Origin: Bondarzewia mesenterica
Lineage: Eukaryota > Basidiomycota > Agaricomycetes > Russulales > Bondarzewiaceae
DNA: 20,321 bases
Assembly: GCA_004802705.1 (NCBI GenBank)
Contig: SGPL01000408.1
Span: 1-20,321 of the forward strand
Reading direction: 5' to 3'
A program made the translations under genes and the position numbers. Of the stretch, positions 1-10,692 are shown in pieces; position 1 is the stretch's first letter; each line of letters starts with the position of its first letter. The notes beneath the pieces are model-generated. The model saw only the letters and a list, made by a program, of their open reading frames with translations. It did not search any database and had not been told where the DNA came from.

Positions 1-858
1 TTCTTGCATAAGTGAGCATATGAAAGTTGTAGGAGACATTCATCATCGTGCAAAAGAAACCGGGTGTGATAAAAGGCTTGAATTACCAAAAACAATTGAT
101 GGTCAAAATTGTTATCTTGCGCTAGATAGCACGTGACAAAGAAAGTTTGTCGGAGTCACAACTGATCCTTAGGGACCTTCTAAATAAGGCAGGTCGCTGT
201 GGCACCAGCGAAACCCCCCAAATTTTGATGTAGACTATTGACATCGTACCTGTGTATATCTATCCTGAGAGAGCTTGTACGAGCCAAGGACCAAAGGACA
301 CTGGAAGAAAGCAGAAACATTTCAGGTGTATTCAAGGCGTATTGATAAATCTTTTCATCACGTGCCAGGATGGCCGGACGTCCGACTTGCAAGAATTTGG
401 CAAGAATTGTCAAGAATTGGAACTGCCAGACGCGTCAGATTTTATCTTTCTCATAACTTATATACCTGCACTGTATTCCCTGTGTATTTTATTGAGTGAA
501 TGCTCATACAACCTTTGAAGGCTAGTCTTAATTTTCCGAACTTTGGTAGTGGATGTTTACATACGGCGTGTGACTTGGATATTTGAGCGTGATCAATGCC
601 AAAAATTCGTTGGAAAATCATACGATAACATAACATACTGCGAGGCCCAAGCTTTTTCTGACCTTTCTTCCAGTCAATCTGGACCCACGTCGTCGTTCGT
701 ACAATCCTGCCCGAATATCGAAATTCGCAATCCAGACCCGCTAGGGACCCCGAACACTCAGCGCTTTGAATAAGCCCAGCCGGTTTTCGCCGTCTGGTTC
801 AATCGCACCTTAGACAGCTACGACGACGACAATATCGACGGCAACCGACATTCTCAGA
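1..858. other. Upstream region of FZO1, no gene recognised
   Basis: I recognise no coding region here. The open frames on both strands are short, have no family resemblance and lack convincing splice structure. Around 390-420 there are three close copies of the octamer caagaatt, starting at 390, 401 and 411. The last few hundred bases presumably carry the promoter and 5' UTR of the mitofusin gene that starts at 859, but I see no clear TATA box there. Confidence 0.5.
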
Positions 859-3497
859 ATGTCTCAGTCGTACTTTTCTCAACCAAAACACTCGAATTCA
901 TCGTCGTCGGTGGAGAGCTCAACTATGGGCGAAGCACAGCTAAAGGATGTCCAACAGGCTTATCTTGAGCATAAAGATCGGTAAGTTTTATCGGCAAGCT
1001 GGTCTCTTTCTATCTTACATGCTGCCAGACTTGTGAACGCGATCGATTCGACCAAGTTGGTCCTAGGCGACCTCCGAGTTTTCAACAAGACTTCATGGGT
1101 CGTCAGATATCCGCAGCTGCGAGAACATGCACAGGAGTCTGCGACTCTGAAGCGTCGTCAGGGCGTCCGGCGTTCGCTTTCCTTTGCCGATGACCCTCTG
1201 ACAGAGACCGAGGTTGTCATCTCTCCCTCACTCAAACGCACTGTAACGCTTGCCCCCATTTTCGACGCTTCTGAGGCAGAGGCTGATTTGACAGAGGAGC
1301 CTGCGCAAGAGGATGGCGAGCGCCTGATCCCAGCTTCCGGAGCATCTGATTTCCATGTCTTCCGCCTCGACCTCAAGCTGGGCTCTCATGGCACATCCAC
1401 TTCTCCCGCCGCACTGGTCCACCAACTCGAAAAGTCCTCCATTGCCAACCTGCTCGACGAGCGCATTGCCGATTCTATTCATCACATCGACAAGCTCCGG
1501 GTTCGTGTTGAGGACACGTCCTCAAAGGTCCTCGTCACCGGAGACCTCAACGCAGGCAAGTCGACATTCGTCAATGCGCTCCTCCGGCGCGAGGTCATGC
1601 CCGTCGATCAGCAGCCGTGTACGACTGCGTTCTGCGAGGTGCACGATGCCGCGGAGAATGAGGGCAAGGAGGAGGTGCATGTCGTCAAGGATGGCGTCTT
1701 ATACAACGCCCAGGACGGATCGACCTTTACCCGTGCCAAGGTTTCAGATCTCGAGGACATCGTGTCCGAGAACGAGAACTCCGAGAAGATTCTCAAGCTG
1801 TACCTCAACGACTCGCGCAATCCTACCGAATCGCTCTTGAATAACGGTATTGCCGACATCTCCCTCATTGATGCTCCCGGACTTAACCGTGACAGCGTCA
1901 AGACAACTGCGCTGTTTGCTCGTCAGGAGGAGATTGACGTCGTTGTGTTCGTCGTTTCGGCGGAGAATCACTTTACGCTCTCGGCGAGGGAGTTCCTCTT
2001 GAATGCTAGCAACGAGAAGGCGTACGTGTTCATTGTGGTGAACAAGTACGAGCACATCCGGGACAAGGCTAAGTGTCGCCGGCTTGTATTGGAGCAGATC
2101 AAGCAGCTCAGCCCCAGGACCTATGAGGATGCGGACGACTTGGTGCACTTCGTCGATTCGGCTTCGGTCCCCGGCACATCGTCGACAAGCGACTCTTTCG
2201 GTAACCTCGAGGCCTCGCTCCGCTCGTTCGTTCTCGTCAAGCGGTCCAAGTCGAAGTTGCACCCGGCCTCGACTTATCTCTCCCACTTACTCTCGGATAT
2301 CGACCTCCTCGTTGGCACTAACGCGATCGTTGCACAGGCTGAATTGGATCGCGCTAAGGAGGATCTCAACAGGGCTCGTCCTGTGTTGGAGAAGATGCAG
2401 AATGGGCGTGAGGCATTGGAGGACGGTTTGGAGGCTGTCGAAGAGGAGGGAGCAAAGAAAACGCGTGCAAAGGCTAGGCAGATGTTGACCGACGCTCTCG
2501 ACAAGGTCGGACAGGGTCTACTCGGTGCTGAGAAGTCGATGGTGAAGATGCCATCATTCCCTGGTCTCCTTGGTATCTGGGATTACGCGCGCGACGTTCG
2601 CAAGGCTCTGCTCGCAAGCCTCGATTCGGCAGTTAAGTTGGCGGAGGACGAGGCGCGCGTGATGACAACAGATGGCGTGAACAAGATCTCAAAGCTCGGG
2701 GACGAGCATCTGCCTGAGGGCATCGAACGCTCACGCCGTGTGTTCATGCCCGAGGCTATGTTCTCCGTTCGCAACGGTGCCGGAAAGGACGGACGCAGGA
2801 AAAGCCGCCGTACCTCACATGGTGCCATCGTCGCGGGCGGCATGCATGGGCTTGGTATCGGTCTCGCTCAACGCTCAGATCTCCTCGAGCCCACATTCCT
2901 CGACCTGTTCGATGTACACCACCAGTTCTGGGTTCACTTCGGCGATGAAAAGGAAGGTAATGGGGAGGAGGAATCCGGTGCAAGCGCGCTGGGTGTCGTC
3001 TCCGTTGCCTTGGCGCTCTTACCATGGTGGGTGGACAAGCCGTTGGTGCCCGCGGGCTCGTTGAGGGCGTGTTGCGCATTGCGGATTTGTTCGGCAATGA
3101 ATCTGCCCGCAAGTGGGCCGCACCCGTTGTTGGCGCATGCGTTGTTGGTCTGACAGCGTACTTCATCCTCGAGCTGCCCAGCACTATTCCTCGCACCATC
3201 GGCCGTCGCATCAAGAGGTCGCTCACCAAGCCTGAGGAAGGCCAAGAGGCGAACGAGGAGGCGTTGTTCGTGAATGCGCATTCCACCAGGGTTTCGCGTG
3301 AGACGCGCAAGGTGCTGAGGCTGGCCAGCTGGGATCTTAAAGAACGGTTCCGTGCTGCTATGGAGGAGCGCGGCAAGGAGGTCAAGGGCGCGGAGGAGAT
3401 GGAGAAGAAGGCTTCCAAGGCAGCAGCGTGGTTCCAGGAGGTGGAGAAGAGGACTAGTGATGTGAGGGAGCAGGCTGGGTTGGTCAGCCTCGTGTGA
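859..3497 (+). CDS. FZO1: Mitofusin Fzo1, mitochondrial outer-membrane fusion GTPase (one-base frameshift)
   Basis: This dynamin-related GTPase tethers and fuses mitochondrial outer membranes. Exon 1 is 859-980, a GT-AG intron spans 981-1028, and exon 2 runs 1029-3497. The start at 859 gives about 42 residues that splice in frame into the main exon. The GTPase domain is clear: P-loop GDLNAGKS near residues 212-219, the G2 threonines in CTTAF near 239-240, DAPG near 322-325, and a G4 motif reading NKYE near 379-382, where NKxD is usual. A coiled-coil-like stretch follows (encoded around 2340-2480). The C-terminus has two hydrophobic segments and then a basic and helical tail rich in Glu, Lys and Arg. 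Frame 1 runs to about 3012, after which the family sequence continues in another frame (ALTMVGGQAVGARG onward). One missing base near 3012-3013, inside the first membrane segment, accounts for this. Restoring it gives 864 codons including the stop. Adjacent intron solutions do not keep frame. Confidence 0.95.
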
Positions 3498-3817
3498 GTG
3501 GGCCATGGGCAACAGAACGTGTATACATGTGATTTTCTTGTCTCGTGGATCTTATGCGCTGATGCCCTCAAGGTCAACGCACTGCAGGTATCAGCAGTTC
3601 ACTTTTCATTTTTTTTTTATTGTTCGTTTGTTTTTCGCTTCTTTCTTCCAATTCTCGTTCTACCCTGTTGCTCCCCACTCCGCTTGATCTGCGACGTCCT
3701 CTCACGCTCTTGTCGCCCCACGTTTATAAGCTCCGACCTTCCACGACGCTCCTTCTTCGTCTTTTCGTCTCTTTACTCTTGTCATGATCATGTTACATGT
3801 AAGGCCTCTGCCAGCAG
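3498..3817. other. FZO1 3' flank and CT-rich tract
   Basis: The stretch after the FZO1 stop has no recognisable gene. From about 3600 to 3780 the + strand is strongly pyrimidine-rich, starting with a T-run near 3608-3618 and continuing as mixed C/T. Pyrimidine tracts of this kind often lie just upstream of transcription starts in fungal promoters, so this may be the promoter of the small candidate gene that follows, or simply FZO1 3' UTR. Confidence 0.4.
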
Positions 3818-4135
3818 ATGCACGACCATCATAATCCGTCCTTTTTCTTTTCGGTAAGAATCCCTTGCCACTATGGTTACCTTGTTGATATTGCAGGGTT
3901 CTCATTGTACTATATCTCCTGTCATTGCTTGGGGGAATTGTATCACGCTTTTACCCTGCCGCGCCATGTTCGGAGCCTTTCTGAACTGGAAGTGGGATGC
4001 AACAGATTGGATTGAAAGCTTATACGATGGAGGTGAGTTTTTTTTTTTCCTGCCAGCTGTCTTGTTATTTGGTTCAGGTCTACTCACTTTGCAGTGCAAG
4101 TCATCGATCTCGATGACCGGAGACAATCTAAGTAG
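3818..4135 (+). CDS. Candidate small three-exon gene, hypothetical, about 70 aa
   Basis: Two canonical introns join three short stretches into one frame. Exon 3818-3853 starts MHDHHNPS. The intron 3854-3896 has donor gtaaga and acceptor attgcag. The exon 3897-4032 includes FGAFLNWKWDATDWIESLYD. The intron 4033-4094 has donor gtgagt and acceptor tttgcag. The exon 4095-4135 ends DLDDRRQSK and a stop. The total is 213 nt. I recognise no family. The CT-rich tract upstream would suit a promoter. The first intron, at 43 nt, is short even for a basidiomycete. The start is uncertain; a downstream ATG at 3966 would give only about 35 residues. This could equally be untranslated RNA or chance. Confidence 0.22.
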
Positions 4136-4203
4136 AGGACGAATGCAAGACCACCCACTACGTTAGCAGAAAAGGTACCATATCCATCGGCAGATCCTTT
4201 TTA

Positions 4204-4217
4204 TGCGCACCACGCGA
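4204..4217 (+). promoter_or_regulatory. Putative metal-response element abutting a TNGCGTG-type motif
   Basis: The bases tgcgcac at 4204-4210 match the fungal metal-response consensus TGCRCNC described for manganese peroxidase promoters. Immediately next to it, 4211-4217 read on the minus strand matches TNGCGTG, the xenobiotic-type element reported in ligninolytic promoters. The pair lies about 200 bp upstream of the peroxidase start. Both motifs are short and could occur by chance. No strong TATA box is visible; a weak candidate (gcataag) lies near 4319-4325. Confidence 0.35.
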
Positions 4218-4413
4218 TCTGTCCAGATGGATTGCGAAACTGACCAAGTCTCATAGATACGACACCAGTTTCAAAGGCGTCCAGGCTGGAATGACAGTAA
4301 GTCTGGGCTGTAATGTCATGCATAAGAGGACTAGTTGCTGAACTGACTATCCTCAGAGTTCTTGACTCTACTCTTGTGCCCACGCCTCCGGCAGTCATTC
4401 AGTTTTCTGCACA

Positions 4414-6065
<1,652 letters not shown>

Positions 6066-7020
6066 GTCAGTTGATACTATACCGTTGTGTCTGACGTGTG
6101 GGAATACAGATTATAGTTTCGCCGCTGTTTGTCACGCATACCCATCTGAATCGTAATTTCAGTTGTTTTTTTGTGCAAGAGCAGTAGTGCTGATCAAAAG
6201 CCGATGTTGATAACATCAAGTCATCTAACTTTCGTTGATGTATCAGAATGGCTGCGGTAAGTCGGATCTTGCTGCACATGCAGTGAACGTCCCCAACTTG
6301 TCACTGTAAGTACTAACTATGTGACTACGACGTAACTTTGCTGTACCACCACATATATATGCAATATGCGTCCTGATGGCGATGGAAGAATCACACTGCC
6401 TCATGTTGGCTGCCGGTAGCGTGGACCCTAGTCTCCTCTAACCTCCTCTAACGCTAACTCGTACAAGTTCCTGCACTCCTCAAGCTCAAGAGTTATTACT
6501 TGGGCGACATTGAAAGATCTTTGGAGTAGGCCAAGCTCTTCACTCTTTTTAGTACGTACTGATGATCCTTTTTTGACGAGCACTTGAAATCTTCAGCTTG
6601 ATCTCACCAATTTTTTCTACGCACTTGATCCCAACAGACTACACATAACTATGGGAGTCGGTCTGTCCAGTATCTGTCGGCATCACCAGTCGTGATTCAT
6701 GCTTTTTTTCCAGGGCCAAACAACCTTCTGCGAGCTCATGGTTACTATGCTCCGGCCTATGATGATCCCGGTCTAATTGATCATGATGTGACCATCATCG
6801 GCTGTGATATCTTGTGCAGTCATTCGAACATATAAAGATGGAATGGGAGAGACCATGTTTCTCTATCCTAGTGGTCAACTCCTTCTCTCCATCCATTCGT
6901 TCCACCGACTGTGTCGGCAGCCCATTCTTCCTACTTCACGCTGTGCGTTAGTTTTGCCAACAGTCCTTTCAGCCACTCGACACGTACTATCTCCTTATTC
7001 AAAAATCCCAGTATTAAATC
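6066..7020. other. Intergenic region between peroxidase and secreted two-unit protein
   Basis: No coding region is supported here. The left part should hold the 3' UTR of the peroxidase gene, although I see no exact AATAAA close to its stop. The right part is the promoter and 5' leader of the next gene, with a TATA-like site at 6831. Open frames such as the one starting near 6804 overlap the leader and resemble no family. Confidence 0.6.
6831..6837 (+). promoter_or_regulatory. Probable TATA box of the secreted two-unit protein
   Basis: The sequence tataaag lies 190 bp upstream of the ATG at 7021. Transcription starting 30-40 bp downstream would leave a leader of about 150 nt, plausible for a fungal gene. 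The assignment rests only on motif and position. Confidence 0.45.
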
Positions 7021-8098
7021 ATGAAGTTCACGACTGCCCTCGCTCCCATTGCCGCCCTCCTTGTTGTCTCTGTCACGTCGGTTCCCGTCAGAAGAGATGT
7101 GGACCCAAGCCTCGTTCCGGATCTCGGCTTTCATGCTGGAGTAAATCCTACTGGCAAGCTTCGTCCGCGCGCGCTCAATGGGCATTTTTAACTCACTTTG
7201 TGATGTCTAATTGCAGGTACAGGGGACTGTGATGGCGCCGTCAACGGCGCTGATGGCAAGCCCATCAAAATTCCCTGCGCGTGTCCACCCGACCGTGCCA
7301 CATTCTTACAGGCATGTTCCACGACATACCTCTTGCAATTCTTTGTTTAACGCGTTGGCAACATTTAGGCCTTGAATGCCAACGTCGCAGTAGGCCACGC
7401 CGTCAACAACCCCCCAATTGCTGTGACATTCCCGATAGACAATTCCAAAGCATCGCAGAGCGCACGTATCACCGCTTCGCTCATCACTTTACAAAATCTA
7501 CACGGTCCCGGTGTCGGTTGCCCTGCTGTTTCTACAACACTCGTCGCACAGCAGAATGCAATCAACGCTGCACCTGCTAAGCGCGCAACTGCGACAGAGA
7601 TAGCTCAGCTGGCGCCGGATCTTGGCTTCCACTCCGGTGTGAATCCTACTGGTAAGATTTCGCACTTCTCCCGTGGCAATTGACAGCACTCATTTTTGAA
7701 ACATTTCATGACTGCTGTCATCCATAGGGACGGGCGACTGTGACGGTGCTGTGAATGGTGCTAATGGCCAGCCCATCAAAATTCCTTGCGCTTGCCCACC
7801 GGACCGCGACACCTTCATCCAGGTGAGGGCGTCATTCACTGATAGGCTATACTACTGAGTTGGATCATGCTCACGAATTGCCATGCCCTGACAGCACCTG
7901 ACAGCTGATGTGAACGCGGGCCACGCCGTCAATAATCCATCCGTCCCTGTGACATTCCCGACGGACAATTCCAAGGCATCGCAGAGCGCGCGTATCACCG
8001 CATCCCTCATCGCGCTGCAGAATTTGAATGGCCCCGGCGTTGGTTGCCCTGCAGTGTCGACCACCCTTCTTGCGCAACAAAAGGCTCTCCAGGCTTGA
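7021..8098 (+). CDS. Secreted cysteine-containing protein built from two homologous units, function unknown
   Basis: Five exons, 7021-7153, 7217-7311, 7369-7651, 7728-7822 and 7895-8098, give 269 residues. Residues 1 to about 20 are a signal peptide. The mature part has two homologous units, about 31-143 and 157-269, that match at 92 of 113 aligned positions. Each has four cysteines in the pattern GDCDG, IPCACPPDR and GPGVGCP (C49, C65, C67, C127 and C175, C191, C193, C253). A dibasic pair precedes each unit (RR at 24-25, KR at 147-148), so Kex2-type processing could release two similar chains. Intron positions repeat in each unit, and exons 2 and 4 are both 95 nt, so the duplication was of genomic DNA. 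Introns 1 and 2 begin with GC and introns 3 and 4 with GT. It resembles unnamed small secreted proteins that I recall from agaricomycetes. I know of no assigned activity. Confidence 0.87.
7111..7569 (+). repeat. Intragenic duplication, copy 1
   Basis: First copy of the duplicated segment inside the secreted protein gene. It covers codons 31-143 with two introns (7154-7216 and 7312-7368), both with GC donors: ggcaagc after the ACT G codon split, and gcatgt after CAG. Its partner is 7609-8095. Intron phases and the 95-nt middle exon match between the copies. Confidence 0.85.
7609..8095 (+). repeat. Intragenic duplication, copy 2
   Basis: Second copy, codons 157-269, with introns at 7652-7727 and 7823-7894. 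These have ordinary GT donors (gtaaga and gtgagg) at exactly the positions where copy 1 has GC donors. Intron sequences have diverged far more than exons, so the duplication is not very recent. Confidence 0.85.
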
Positions 8099-8610
8099 AA
8101 CAGCAGAGTCGTCGGTACTTTTAATGTTTATTACTTTATCTATTGGAGATCATAGTGTCAGTCCCGTCACTACTACTGGAACGTAACGAAATTGAGAACG
8201 ACTTGGATTGGGTCATTAAAACTATGTGATGGTTCGAGAGATTCGAGGTTGAAAAAAAAAAACTTGAATGTTGAATAAATAAAGTCAAGAATATGCACCG
8301 GTAACCGCGATAAGCGCCTATCTAGGCCTATCTTATCGTTTGCACCCCGCAAAAACCTATAAGCACTGTACTGAGTAGTAACCAGTCACTCCTCTTCTTT
8401 CTTGTACTCTACTTACCTGCACTTACAGACTTATAGCGTCGTAACGGCGAGCTTAACATTTCCACTCATCCCAATAATTGTCGGTGCGTTGGCCGCTGGC
8501 AACGGTCTGCTTGTGCAGTCTACCTAATCATGTGTTGCACTAATTTTGAATTACCACTGTGATATACGCTGCGCTTAATACAGATCATATAGCACGCTCT
8601 TGACTTGGAT
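8099..8610. other. Intergenic region before the dioxygenase gene
   Basis: No gene is visible here. It holds the 3' UTR of the secreted protein, with an A-run at 8252-8262 and overlapping AATAAA signals at 8274-8283, and then the promoter of the dioxygenase gene. A TATA-like tataag at 8358-8363 lies about 250 bp before the dioxygenase ATG. Confidence 0.6.
8274..8283 (+). terminator. Polyadenylation signal of the secreted two-unit protein gene
   Basis: Two overlapping AATAAA hexamers (8274-8279 and 8278-8283) lie about 180 nt downstream of the stop codon, a reasonable 3' UTR length. Assigned by motif and position only. Confidence 0.5.
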
Positions 8611-10397
8611 ATGTCTGCCACGAACGGTGTCCCTGAAGATAATGGCGACGCGGGCAGGCCTCTTTTCCTAGCAAATGTTCGCACGCAGAGTTCTTTCGAT
8701 GAAATCCCAGTGATGTGAGTAAGTGCCCATCGTATCATTCAGGGTTTCGCCGCCGACGTCTATTCAATCTAATCCCTTCTTGGTAGTGACCTTCATGGTG
8801 GAAAAGTCCAAGATGCCGCACTACGTAGAGGAGTTGCGGACCAGATACGTGATGCTTGTATCAATATCGGGTTTTTCTACGGTGCGGTCATCGATTCTTG
8901 CTAGCTTCCTCGTCACTGTCCGACGGATTGCACACTCCCGACATCCGCGGCAAATAATTTATCTTTCGTTGGTATCTGACGCTCATTGTGCGCCTACAAG
9001 TGCGCGACCATGGAATTCCGGAAGAGATCATTGCTGGCGCTCTCGGTGCTGCAAAGCAATTCTTCGCGTTGCCTATGGACACCAAGAAAGAAGTAAGTCA
9101 TCTGAGTTCCTGTGTCGTCATGAACGTTCCTGTTCATATCTTCTTCCGGAAGCTTGACATCCACAAGACTGCGAATTTCAAAGGATATACAGCGTTACTG
9201 GGAGAGAATACGAACCCTGAGAATCGCGGTGACCTCCATGAAGGTTTCGATCTCGGCTGGGAGTCTCGCACAGCTAGCGGTCCCGATGTCCTAGAAAGGG
9301 TCGAAAGTGCGATGGCAGGAGGGAATATCTGGCCAGCAGAACCGGATGCTCCAGGATTCCGTCAAGCCGCATTAAATTATTAGTATGACTATCACTTTCC
9401 GAGCTGAAAGTTGAGGAAACGGCAGACGCTCATGATCTCATTTTCAGTCATGCAGCCGTACAACTCGGTCAATACTTATTCCCTCTTTTTGCGCTGGCCT
9501 TGGACCTTCCTGAGAATTTTTTTCGATGATAAGGTGATTCAGTACCTCCTATCCTTATCAGTCAGTCATTGAATTGAACTTGCTTATGAGCAGACGACTA
9601 AGCCTGCGGCCATTATGCGACTACTGTATTACCCACCTCAGATCGCCGGCGTTGTCGACGATCGTACGATCGGTATCGGCGCTCATACGGAGTAAGTATT
9701 CCCTTTGTTTTCCTGAACACGCCCAAACACGGCTCAGCTTGGATATATAGTTACGAGGTACTGTATCCACATCTATCAGCCCTGCAAACCTTTTTGAAGA
9801 CATTCCCACTATTGCGTCGCATCTGCTTTGCGATAGTGTTTCACAATCCTATGGCAGCAACCGGGAATCCAAGCGCTCCAGGTCCTGAATGCGGATGGGA
9901 AGTGGATCGATGCAGTGCCTATCCCTGGTACTCTTGTTATCAAGTTGAGTGCTCCATTTACCTGCCATCTATGCCCCAGACCGCTGATCGGATCTCATTA
10001 ATGCAGTTTGGGTGACCAATTGGCAAGGTGGACAAGTATGTATGATCTCCTGCTTCTGACCGCCGTTCGAAGCTGATTGTCTGTCTGACCTTATCAATTA
10101 TAGACGACGTTTTTAAGTCCACTGTGCACAGAGCAGTCAACCGCTCCGGCGCAGAGAGATATTCCGTTCCGCTCTTCTTCGGCACGGATTATAACGTCCC
10201 ACTCGAGGTACGCATGCTTCGTCGTGACCAGTCTTCTCGTTGCCCTTTGACTTGCTTCATCGTGTTCCTCGTCTTCTGCTTACGGTTAGGCTCTGCCAAG
10301 TTGCGTCTCTGATGATATCCCGGCAAAGTACGACGTTATCACCGCGGGGGAGTACGTTAAGTCAAGACTGGAAGCTACATATGCCCATTCGAAGTGA
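8611..10397 (+). CDS. 2-oxoglutarate/Fe(II)-dependent dioxygenase, isopenicillin N synthase-like (one-base frameshift)
   Basis: Soluble oxidoreductase of the 2OG/Fe(II) superfamily; substrate unknown. Eleven exons: 8611-8714, 8787-8881, 9001-9092, 9153-9382, 9448-9533, 9594-9691, 9751-9757, 9837-9943, 10007-10035, 10104-10207 and 10290-10397. The N-terminal non-haem dioxygenase domain shows IDLHGG, GFFYVRDHGIPEE and later FDLGWESR. The double-stranded beta-helix has the iron triad His233, Asp235 (GAHTDYECFTILW) and His291 (STVHRAVN), and the 2OG-binding Arg301-x-Ser303 (RYSVPLFFGTDY). Exon 7 is only 7 nt and completes the Asp235 codon. Exon 5 reads out of frame because a run of seven T at 9517-9523 should be six to give ENFFDDK. 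With that correction the protein is 352 residues. No signal peptide. Fungal members act in secondary metabolism or detoxification, which I cannot resolve here. A convergent SDR gene follows. Confidence 0.93.
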
Positions 10398-10479
10398 GCG
10401 GGTGGCTTCGGAGCGCGCTTAGGGTAATGTACATTATAATGCATCGGATTTTCTTATCTTTCTCCGCATCATACAATCT

Positions 10480-10485
10480 AATAAA
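10480..10485 (+). terminator. Polyadenylation signal of the dioxygenase gene
   Basis: An AATAAA hexamer 83 nt after the dioxygenase stop, inside the 295-nt gap between this gene and the convergent dehydrogenase gene. Assigned by motif and position. Confidence 0.45.
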
Positions 10486-10692
10486 GTACGGTTGGAGAAC
10501 ACTATTGTTGTTGATGCACTCAGAATCAGTTCTGATTGTGAGTCGGTTCCCCCAACTCCTGAGATCATAGATGGCGTCTCAGTAATTGATCTCGAATTTA
10601 CTGTACAGCACAACCTAAGTATACATTTGTAGAGTTAATTAGACAAAGGAGTATGCTGATGTATGCCAAACTAAAGAGAGATTAGAGGCTGA

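Noticed and set aside
2957..3049. An intron as the explanation of the FZO1 frame break
   Set aside because: The GT...AG pairs I tried (for example 2994-3039) either leave the wrong frame or delete the conserved membrane segment; others are too short. One missing base explains everything.
7895..7905. Use of the second acceptor (cacctgacag) for intron 4 of the secreted protein
   Set aside because: It would start exon 5 with CTG ATG TGA, an immediate stop. The first acceptor gives HLTADVNAGH, which aligns with unit 1.
8611..10397. Calling the dioxygenase a pseudogene
   Set aside because: Only one base in a homopolymer is off. All ten splice junctions, the iron triad and the 2OG Arg are intact, and two neighbouring genes show the same kind of error.
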